DNA of 64,000 bases from positions 2,852,001 to 2,916,000 of the forward strand of contig CAWJDO010000002.1 of assembly GCA_963841635.1 (NCBI GenBank). The letters run 5' to 3'. Below are positions 58,101-64,000 of the stretch, piece after piece (within the stretch, counting starts at the first letter, position 1; each line of letters opens with the position of its first letter). The stretch is from DASWZN01 sp963841635. GTDB taxonomy: Bacteria > Acidobacteriota > Terriglobia > Bryobacterales > Bryobacteraceae. The notes beneath the pieces are model-generated. The model saw only the letters and a program-made list of their open reading frames with translations. It did no database searches and had not been told where the DNA came from. The position numbers and the translations under genes are program-made.

Positions 58101-58173
58101 GCTTCGTTTCCGCAGGCAGCGAAACGGAGGCCGCCGCCAAGGCCAGTGTCACCAGGAGTACACGAGTTCTCAT
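55156..58173 (-). CDS. Large secreted esterase/peptidase-like alpha/beta hydrolase
   Basis: 1005 residues from the ATG at 58173, with GAAGGA as ribosome-binding site; a longer frame exists but lacks a signal peptide. A signal peptide (residues 1-21) and a beta-sandwich region (about 60-290, with SDESIRVWLNGALVLDKRTA like a carbohydrate-binding fold) precede an alpha/beta hydrolase domain: KLHGYNPANPEY, then YLMGDSMGGWGTWNVA with nucleophile Ser, and YEEMPGYGHEDL with His. The last 330 residues are additional beta domains (ALAAAW, LRAGGALLRAPGH). Likely degrades an extracellular ester or peptide. Confidence 0.75.
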   Translation of the reverse strand: MRTRVLLVTLALAAASVSLPAETKLKEEMRSPWTRGDGRFIRHWLVVSDLPLADGFDKDWLAAQGGETGAHPAEKMAVKLPDGKSQEWRSVVAWSDEVDLSNGPGVKRDLVAYAFATVKRTEAGKAALSLGSDESIRVWLNGALVLDKRTARPHTFDEDRVAVEMKAGENTLLVKSEQRIGPQTISARVLEAGATPARIQEIGPSLRESKEDSLIVTTDVNGARAALDKVTVTVVGAGGKTLAERTAPRGERLGFDPGAWPDGPYEIRCTTRRPNGLMYATHLAWYKGDAVAHARRLLAAAAQADEQTTEGFTIKMLADMVLDRLDTKDLDKVTGNPWWVIHSPLMEFDEMQLEAKGLPAIVRPYGFARLAYRDDVDGSAQFALAYLPGGYDAAKKWPLVVKLHGYNPANPEYVRWWGVDSRHHALADTEYNGHQGVIYMEPRGRGNTSYIGIGDQDVVRVIQLAKERFNVDEDRVYLMGDSMGGWGTWNVATRHPDLFAAIAPIFGGVDYHSILSEEALAKLTPLARYFQEKDSSWSMAESLVNMPIFVHHGDVDKSVNVDYSRYGVRLLQRWGYNIRYEEMPGYGHEDLNRWADIFNWFLEHRREANPARVRLHTAELKNASAYWARIDQAASPGDFMTLDAEITDPNTIRLDTRNVGRVTLSPVSPLIDRDKPVRVSWNGVTQEASFEAGRLRLGAAAAGAEKGPGIAGPVSDVFTTPFAIVTGTSASDPEMKQMCARKAEELAAAWKDWQRVPARVFKDSELTDADAARYSLVLIGGADANLVTRKLAVGIPLEISADRVKVGPGSFSAADARVQLIYPNPLNKQRYVLVVAATSAAGMYFVNPNEVMHTEFDFVIQDGRVPGAAGGSAADLAVAGGWFNGHWEFEDAFCHEGDRKLRAGGALLRAPGHGPSIDPKVLDSSAGKYQIAPNVVVGVERKENRLMAHGPGSDGLGVELLSISDSEFFIMEGMVQVAFVKDAAGKTVSLRGSQNGQAFTATKVE

Positions 58174-58321
58174 AGGTTGAGGTCCTTCAGTCCCAGACGA
58201 GATCAACGCTGTCAGAGTTCCAATTCTTCGTGGCGCGGGCACTCCCGCCTGCCGCCTCGACACTCGTGTCGAGGCGGGTCTTCAGCTCGAACGGTCCAGT
58301 CTACACCCTGCCGCCCGCTTC

Positions 58322-60781
58322 TCACTCATCCCGCAGCGCCCGGATCGGATCCACCCTCGCCGCGCGCAGCGCCGGCGCTAGCGCCGCCGCCACCGTAACC
58401 GTGAGAAGCATGAGTCCAACGGCCACGAAATGCAGAGCACCCACACGGTTGAACGAGCTGTCCGTGCCGCCTCCCCAGGCTCCCGCCGCGACCGCGCGGC
58501 ATGTGAAGACAGCCACCACCAGGCCAACCGCGACTCCGGCCGCGCCGAGTTGCAGCCCCTGCCGCAGCACCATCCACACCACCTTGCGCGGGTCCGCGCC
58601 GATCGCGATCCGAATCCCGATCTCGCGCGTCCGCCGGCTGACCGAATAGGCCACCAGCCCATACAGCCCCACTACCGCCAGCACCATCCCCGTCACGCCC
58701 ATCGCCGCCACCATCTGCGCGATGATCGCCGGGGTCTTCACCCCGCGCTGCGTGTAGAAGTCGTGCATGGTCCTCACATCGTACACCGGCATGTCCGGAT
58801 CGAGGCCGCGCACCACCTCCCGCACCACTGGGGCGATGGCGCCGGCGTCCTGCGCCACCGATTCGGCGAGCAGCGTCATCGTGGAATGCGCATGCTGCCT
58901 CATGGGCACGTAAACCACATCCCGCGGGGGCTCGGCGATCCACAGATACTTCGACCTCTTCGCCACGCCCACAATCTCAACCAGCGGCCCGCTCGCGTTC
59001 CCTATGTGGAACCGCTTGCCCAGGACGTCCTGACGCGGCCAGTAATGCTGGGCCGCGTACTCATTCACCACCGCTACCAGCGGCGCCGTTGCCCCGTCCG
59101 ATTTTGTAAAGCCGCGCCCCCGCAGGATGGGAACGTTCAGCGTCTCGAAGTAGCCCTCGCTGACGCAATTACGGAAGACGGTGAGCGACTTTTCGCCGGG
59201 GTGCAGCCGGTATCCCGCCGGAACGATGCCGAAGCTGTCCGACGACAGCATCGGGACCGCGGACGCCAGAGCGGCCGACTTCACACCCGGCGCTGAGCGC
59301 GTTCTTTCGAGCAAGTCCTTGTAGAATTGCCGCTCCTGATCTTCCGAGTAGTGGACCAGGTGAGTCTCGAAGCTGGTAATAAACAGATGATCGGTGCGGA
59401 ATCCCGGCCCCTGCGTCAGCTGGTCCCGGAGCCCCTGCACCAGAACGGCCGACACCATCAGCAGAACCAGCGAGAGCGCCACCTGCCCGGCTACGATCGT
59501 GTTGCGCCCCCAGAACCGTCGCTTCCCCGCGCTATCGGCGTCGATCGCCTTCAGCGCCGGCACCAGGTCGGGACGCGTGACCCGTAGCGCCGGGGCCAGG
59601 CCGAACAGCAGCACGCTTAGAACCGAGGCCACAAGAGTGAACAGCAGCACCCGCCGATCCACCGTCATGTCGAAGACGACCGGAAGGTCGAAGGGGACCG
59701 GGAGGCTGCGCCAGTACTCCGCGACCGCGTCCGCAACCAGAATGCCCGCCGCCCCTCCTCCGGTCGCCACGATGAGGTTCTCGAGCAGCAGTTGCCGCAC
59801 CAGCGCCCAGCGGCTCGCGCCTATGGCCGTCCGCACCGCAATCTCGCGCGAGCGGCCACGCGCCCGGCTCAGCAGCAGCCCCGCCACATTGGCGCACGAG
59901 ACCGCCAGCACGCACAATCCCAGCACGCCCAGCATGGTCACCATCCCCGTGATCTCCGGCGACTGCGCCATGCGAAGTTGGAACTCGGTCTCCACTTGCA
60001 ACCCGTCCCCGGCGGCCGCCTGCGCGTGCAGCTTGAGCAACTGCGGAGCGAGCGCGGCGACATCCGCCCGCGCCTGCGCCACGCTGACGCCCGGCTTCAA
60101 CCGGCCCTTGACGTACATCCAGCCGGAGTTGCGGTCGTGCAGCAGGTTCGGACCCATGCGCGGCGACATGGCCAGCGGAACGAACAGCGTGGGGCGAATG
60201 AACGTGTCTATGCCCGTGAAGTGCTCCGGCGCCACGCCGATCACCGTGAACTCGAACCCATTCAGCCGGATTCTGGAACCCAGCACCGACGGGCTAGCCT
60301 CGAACCGGCTCACCCAGAAATCATGGCCCAACACCACCACGGCATCGCGCCCCTCGGCCTGATCCTCATCCGGCCGGAAGCCGCGTCCGAGCGCAGGCTC
60401 GACGCCCAGCACCTGGAAGAAATTGCCCGACACGTACATGCCGTACTTCATGCGCGACATGCCGTGCGGGTCCGCGCTGAATCCGAACTTCGCGAACGAA
60501 GCGCCAGCCAGGCCGGCGAAAGTGCGGTTGTGGTCGCGCAGGTCGGCGTAGTCCGGATACGAAATATTGGAATTGCCGCCGAACGGAGCGGACTTGACCG
60601 TGTTGATGGCGACCACGCTGCCGGGGTCCCGGACCGGCAGCGGCCGCAGCAACAGCGCGTCGGCAAAACTGAACATCGCCGAGGTCGCGCCGATACCCAG
60701 CGCGAGCGAGCAGATCGCCGCGAAAGTGAAACCAGGGTCCTTCCGCAGCACCCGGAAGGCGTATCTAAGAGATGTCAGCAT
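58322..60781 (-). CDS. ADOP-type permease (acidobacterial duplicated orphan permease)
   Basis: 819 residues. The start LRYAFRVLRKDPGFTFAAICSLALGIGATSAMF is the ADOP (TIGR03434) signature. Two MacB_PCD-type periplasmic domains alternate with two FtsX segments (AVSCANVAGLLLSRARGRSREIAVRTAIGAS and VAYSVSRRTREIGIRIAIGADPRKV), for about eight membrane helices. No ATPase gene is next to it, as the family name says. It ends with RAARVDPIRALRDE. The substrate is unknown; ADOP genes are amplified in acidobacteria. Confidence 0.92.
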   Translation of the reverse strand: MLTSLRYAFRVLRKDPGFTFAAICSLALGIGATSAMFSFADALLLRPLPVRDPGSVVAINTVKSAPFGGNSNISYPDYADLRDHNRTFAGLAGASFAKFGFSADPHGMSRMKYGMYVSGNFFQVLGVEPALGRGFRPDEDQAEGRDAVVVLGHDFWVSRFEASPSVLGSRIRLNGFEFTVIGVAPEHFTGIDTFIRPTLFVPLAMSPRMGPNLLHDRNSGWMYVKGRLKPGVSVAQARADVAALAPQLLKLHAQAAAGDGLQVETEFQLRMAQSPEITGMVTMLGVLGLCVLAVSCANVAGLLLSRARGRSREIAVRTAIGASRWALVRQLLLENLIVATGGGAAGILVADAVAEYWRSLPVPFDLPVVFDMTVDRRVLLFTLVASVLSVLLFGLAPALRVTRPDLVPALKAIDADSAGKRRFWGRNTIVAGQVALSLVLLMVSAVLVQGLRDQLTQGPGFRTDHLFITSFETHLVHYSEDQERQFYKDLLERTRSAPGVKSAALASAVPMLSSDSFGIVPAGYRLHPGEKSLTVFRNCVSEGYFETLNVPILRGRGFTKSDGATAPLVAVVNEYAAQHYWPRQDVLGKRFHIGNASGPLVEIVGVAKRSKYLWIAEPPRDVVYVPMRQHAHSTMTLLAESVAQDAGAIAPVVREVVRGLDPDMPVYDVRTMHDFYTQRGVKTPAIIAQMVAAMGVTGMVLAVVGLYGLVAYSVSRRTREIGIRIAIGADPRKVVWMVLRQGLQLGAAGVAVGLVVAVFTCRAVAAGAWGGGTDSSFNRVGALHFVAVGLMLLTVTVAAALAPALRAARVDPIRALRDE

Positions 60782-60940
60782 AAGAATCCCAGCTGGTCAT
60801 GGCAATTCGGATGCCGAGCTACCAGTCTAGCGAAATCAGTGCTTTGCGGTCGCACCTTCTAGACCCTTTTGTCCGCTTCTGGGACGCCGCCGCTCGTTCC
60901 TGGGAAGGGAACGGCCCGGTGCGGCACGCCCCGCCGGACC

Positions 60941-61186
60941 TCAGTCCTCGAAAAACGACTCCTCCGCCTCCTCGCTCAGCAGGAAGATCCGGTGCTTGCC
61001 TTGGCCTGAGCTGATGAACATTCGTGTCTGGTCAGGCGAAGCCGGCTCGGTGAAGAAGTAGCGGGCGTCCTTTTCGTGTTCGTAGAATCTGTCCCAGTAA
61101 CTCTCGGTCCAGCCGCCGGAGTCCTGGGCAACCCCGAGCTTGAAAAACAGCTCTCTGAATTCCTGCTTGGTTACTTCGCGCTCCAT
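60941..61186 (-). CDS. Small unknown protein between two ADOP genes
   Basis: 81 residues, acidic, with many aromatics (EFRELFFKLGVAQDSGGWTESYWDRFYEHEKDARYFFTEP) and a tail FLLSEEAEESFFED. The composition is protein-like and codon use resembles neighbouring genes, but no family is recognised. It stands in a 0.5-kb gap between two ADOP genes on the same strand. Confidence 0.5.
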   Translation of the reverse strand: MEREVTKQEFRELFFKLGVAQDSGGWTESYWDRFYEHEKDARYFFTEPASPDQTRMFISSGQGKHRIFLLSEEAEESFFED

Positions 61187-61256
61187 GATTTCCTGACCTT
61201 CGACCGTGTGATCCGTTTCGTCCGCTCCCCTACGCGCGCGCTTCCGTGCTGGCCCC

Positions 61257-61280
61257 GAACCGCGACCGTCAGGAAGCGGA
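61257..61280. repeat. Dispersed 24-bp repeat, copy 3 (one mismatch)
   Basis: GAACCGCGACCGTCAGGAAGCGGA; differs by one base from the copies at 46781 and 55125. A related inverted half (tccgctcccctacg) lies 34 bases upstream, suggesting that the intact element is a hairpin. Confidence 0.75.
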
Positions 61281-61296
61281 CCTGGCGGTCAGAGCC

Positions 61297-63714
61297 CTAG
61301 TCGCACCGCAACGCTTCCATCGGATCGATTTTCGCCGCGCGCCGCGCCGGAATGTAGCTGGCAATCAACGTAACGGCAAGCAACGCCGCCGGGATGCCAA
61401 CCAGGATCACCGGATCGGTGCTTGCGATCCCGAACAGGAAACTCTTCAACATGCGCGCCACTCCGAACGCGCCAACCATACCCAGGCCCACCCCGATCAG
61501 CCCGATCACGGCGCCGCGCCCGACGATATCTCGCAGCAGGTCGATGCCGCGCGCGCCCAGCGCCATCCGCAACCCGATCTCGTGCGTGCGCTGGCTCACC
61601 GAGTAGGCCGTGAGTCCGTAAATACCGACCGAAGCGAGCACCAGCGCCAGCACGGCGAACGCGCTGATCATCCCCATCGCCAGCCGCCGCAGCATGGTGG
61701 AATCGGAGACGACGGCCGCCATGGTGCGCACATCGGCGATCGGCTGCTCCGCATCGAGCGCCTCCACCTCGCGGCGGATCGAGGCCGCCAGTGCGCCCGG
61801 CTCGAGCCCGCTGTGCACCGCCAGGCTCATCGAGAATCCGGACTTCTGTGTGTGAGGAACGAAGATGGCGGGCTCCACCTTCCAATCGAGCCCGTACAGT
61901 TTGACGTCCGCGACCACGCCCACCACCTCGCGCGCCGGCTCGTTCCACGGCGGCAGCCGCAGGCGCTTCCCAAGCGGGTTCTCGCCGGGCATCTGCAGCC
62001 GCGCCAGAGCCTCGTTGATGATCACAACCCCCGGTCCGCCGCGCGTGTCGTGGTCGTTGAAATAGCGGCCCTGGCGCAGCGGAATCCCCATGGCCGTGAA
62101 GAACGCGGGCGTGACCCCTCGAAGATCGGCTAGCGGCTCCTGGCCCTCGCGAACCGACGGCGCTCCCTGCACGCGGTATGGCCAGACCGACATGCGGCTG
62201 TTCAGGAAGCCGTTGCGGAAGGGCAGGAAGTCGATCGCGCCCACGGATTCCACGCCGGGCAGCACCGCGACGCGCTCCACGACGTGCGTGATCATGAGCG
62301 CCTTCCTGGCGTCATCCGGGTAGCGCGCCTCCGGCAACGAAAGCTGCATCGTGAGCACGTCCCTGGTGCGCAGGCCCGGGTTCACAGCCATCAGCCGGAC
62401 GAAGCTGCGCGCCATCAGGCCGGCCGCAACCGACAGCACCAGCGCGATCACCAGCTCCGCCACCACCAGCGCCGAGCGAAGCTTCTGCGACCCGCCCGTC
62501 ACCGATCTTCCGGTCGCTTTGAGTGTGCTGTTGAGGTCCGTCTTTGAAATCTGAATCGCCGGGATGGCGCCGAACACCAAACCCGTGACGAGCGACACGC
62601 CAAACGTGAACGCCAGCACGCGGTGGTCGATGCTCATTTGCTGCATCATGGCAAACATGTCCGGGATGAATCCCCGCAGCACCCCGATGGACCAGCGCGC
62701 GAGCAGGAGTCCCAGGAGTCCGCCGGCTAGCGACAGGATCACGCTTTCGGTGAGCAACTGGCGGACGATGCGCCATCGGCCGGCGCCGAGCGCGGTGCGG
62801 ACGGCAATCTCGCGCTGCCGGGCGCCCGACCTGGCCAGAAGCAGGTTCGCCACGTTGGCGCAGGCCAGCAGGAGCAGCAGTCCGACGGCCCCCAGCAGCA
62901 TCATCAGCGGCGCCGTAACCATGCCGCTGACCAGCTGCTGCAGCGGCACAACCCTCACGCTCCAGTCTTCGTCCTCCTTCGGGTACTGCCGCGCCAGGCG
63001 GCTGGCAATCCCGTTCATCTCGATCTGCGCCTGCCCGGCGGTTACGCCGCGCTTGAGGCGCGCGAACACACCGTAGCTTCGATTGGCACGGTCGGGGAGG
63101 GCGGTGTCCAAGGCCATGGGCGTCCATACGTCGATGCGGCCGAACATGTCGAAGGCCGCGGGCAGGACGCCCACCAGCGTCCGAGGCAGCCCATCGACGC
63201 TGAGCGGCCGGCCCACTGCCGACGGATCGCCGCGCAGTTTGCTCTGCCAGAAAGCGTAGCTGACCATGGCGGCGCCGGGCCCGCCGGGGCGGTCTTCCTC
63301 AGGCAGGAACGCGCGTCCGGCCACGGGCGCAACGCCGATCGCCTCGAAGAACTCGGAGGAGGCTTTCCCTGCCGGCACCCGCTGCGGCTCCCGCCCCGCC
63401 ATCACGTTGACGCCGTACTCCGGCAGCGCGAAGGCCGTCCCCATACGGTCGAAGGCCTGGCTCTGCTGTTTCCAGTCCAGGTAGTTCGCGGGCGAGGTAG
63501 GGACCTGGGGCAGGCCCAGCTTGGCGTTGCTCTCCCAGATGCTGACCACGCGGTCCGCGTCTTTGACGGGCAGCGGCCGCAGCAGCACCGCGCTCACGAT
63601 ACTGAAGATCGCGCTATTCGGTCCGATCCCGAGCGCCAGCGCCAGGACTGCGACGAAGGCGAATCCGGGGCTCTTCACCAGGACGCGCAGGGCAAATCGA
63701 ATATCTTGGATCAT
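61297..63714 (-). CDS. ADOP-type permease, second copy
   Basis: 805 residues, same layout as the previous permease: IQDIRFALRVLVKSPGFAFVAVLALALGIGPNSAIFSIVSAVLLRPLP at the N-terminus, LLLACANVANLLLARSGARQREIAVRTALGAG in the middle and TAYSVSQRTHEIGLRMALGARGIDLLRD near the end, closing ARRAAKIDPMEALRCD. Identity with the first copy is visible but far from complete, so the duplication is old. It is divergent from the third copy. Confidence 0.92.
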   Translation of the reverse strand: MIQDIRFALRVLVKSPGFAFVAVLALALGIGPNSAIFSIVSAVLLRPLPVKDADRVVSIWESNAKLGLPQVPTSPANYLDWKQQSQAFDRMGTAFALPEYGVNVMAGREPQRVPAGKASSEFFEAIGVAPVAGRAFLPEEDRPGGPGAAMVSYAFWQSKLRGDPSAVGRPLSVDGLPRTLVGVLPAAFDMFGRIDVWTPMALDTALPDRANRSYGVFARLKRGVTAGQAQIEMNGIASRLARQYPKEDEDWSVRVVPLQQLVSGMVTAPLMMLLGAVGLLLLLACANVANLLLARSGARQREIAVRTALGAGRWRIVRQLLTESVILSLAGGLLGLLLARWSIGVLRGFIPDMFAMMQQMSIDHRVLAFTFGVSLVTGLVFGAIPAIQISKTDLNSTLKATGRSVTGGSQKLRSALVVAELVIALVLSVAAGLMARSFVRLMAVNPGLRTRDVLTMQLSLPEARYPDDARKALMITHVVERVAVLPGVESVGAIDFLPFRNGFLNSRMSVWPYRVQGAPSVREGQEPLADLRGVTPAFFTAMGIPLRQGRYFNDHDTRGGPGVVIINEALARLQMPGENPLGKRLRLPPWNEPAREVVGVVADVKLYGLDWKVEPAIFVPHTQKSGFSMSLAVHSGLEPGALAASIRREVEALDAEQPIADVRTMAAVVSDSTMLRRLAMGMISAFAVLALVLASVGIYGLTAYSVSQRTHEIGLRMALGARGIDLLRDIVGRGAVIGLIGVGLGMVGAFGVARMLKSFLFGIASTDPVILVGIPAALLAVTLIASYIPARRAAKIDPMEALRCD

Positions 63715-63756
63715 ACTTCATATAACGATACCCGTTTCCCCGAAGTTCGTCGAGAA

Positions 63757-63780
63757 GGAGGGCGGGCTTCAGCCCCGCTC
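63757..63780. repeat. REP-like imperfect palindrome
   Basis: gagggcgggcttcagccccgctcc is an imperfect inverted repeat (GGGCGGGCT-TC-AGCCCCGCTC) in the divergent promoter region of the two ADOP genes, of the same general kind as the palindrome inside the radical SAM-U32 gene. Confidence 0.45.
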
Positions 63781-63821
63781 CGTGCGCTTCGGTTACACTG
63801 ACCCTGTCGCCCGAATAGGAA

Positions 63822-64000
63822 ATGACCGCCATCCCGTCGCTCGAGACGCTTCTACAGGACGTCCGCTTCGGCCTGCGCACGCTCGGCCGCAGCCCCGGGT
63901 TCGCCGCCGTCGCAGCGCTCACCCTGGCCCTGGGCATCGGTGCGAATGTAGCCATCTTCAGCGTCGTGAAGGCAGTGCTGCTTGACCCGCTGCCCTACGC
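63822..64000 (+). CDS. ADOP-type permease, third copy (partial, runs off the window)
   Basis: From the ATG at 63822 the frame encodes TAIPSLETLLQDVRFGLRTL, GRSPGFAAVAALTLALGIG and ANVAIFSVVKAVLLDPLPYA before the window ends. This is the ADOP N-terminal signature again (DxRFxLRxLxxxPGFxxVAxLTLALGIGANxAIFS). A gagxxRxA-like ribosome-binding site is weak. At least three ADOP genes are therefore clustered here. Confidence 0.9.
   Translation, partial: MTAIPSLETLLQDVRFGLRTLGRSPGFAAVAALTLALGIGANVAIFSVVKAVLLDPLPY

Overview
The window reads as a high-GC chromosome segment of an acidobacterium, most likely close to Solibacter/Bryobacter (Bryobacterales). The main evidence is three very large MacB/FtsX-type permeases of the acidobacterial duplicated orphan permease (ADOP) type near the right end, secreted proteins carrying three-fold PCRxxDTR modules, a TIGR03790-type protein, and Tat-exported or lipoprotein genes with little homology elsewhere. 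Gene order is fragmented, with few long operons, many short coupled pairs (ATGA, TTGA and TGATG overlaps) and several TATACT-like -10 boxes lying almost on the start codon.

Layout. 1-12.1 kb is a surface glycan or lipid modification region: two tandem radical SAM/SPASM coiled-coil paralogues, a lipoprotein, a coupled operon (methyltransferase, unknown, GMC/FAD oxidoreductase, epimerase), a broken MBOAT acyltransferase, a GT2-GtrA-membrane glycosyltransferase fusion and a GT39-like glycosyltransferase. 12.2-19.3 kb is mostly core: a lipoprotein, a DksA/TraR zinc-finger protein, pgeF with an orphan nuoB, then a TPR/outer-membrane barrel gene overlapping a TIM-barrel gene whose 3' end runs into tRNA-Arg(CCG).

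19.3-37.5 kb is an island. It starts at the tRNA with integrase and response-regulator debris and ends in two nested insertion sequences. Inside is an apparently undescribed peptide/protein maturation system. It comprises two radical SAM/SPASM maturases, a PqqD-like recognition protein, a radical SAM-U32-like fusion, an exported NHL-propeller protein, three tandem exported seven-bladed WD40 proteins, a fused SPASM plus HemN-like double radical SAM protein, and a second PqqD-like protein. The three WD40 proteins share an N-terminal leader, a Tat signal and a Cys-rich tail (CTCNCVPG...CSC...DHYWYPN). My model is that the WD40 proteins are folded substrates whose Cys tails are modified in the cytosol by the radical SAM enzymes, guided by the PqqD-type domains, and are then exported by Tat. 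The chemistry is not determined by the sequence.

37.5-64 kb returns to ordinary acidobacterial content: alanine dehydrogenase-like and CoA-transferase genes, a four-helix-bundle gene bracketed by inverted short repeats, universal stress protein, a coiled-coil membrane protein behind a sigma54-like promoter, a NapH-like Fe-S membrane protein, GH30, an AbrB-VapC toxin-antitoxin pair, a GH10 xylanase with PCRxxDTR modules, TIGR03790, an F420-dependent-type reductase, an RRM protein, a transglutaminase-hydrolase pair, a large esterase and the ADOP permeases. I found one tRNA, no rRNA, no CRISPR array and no origin.
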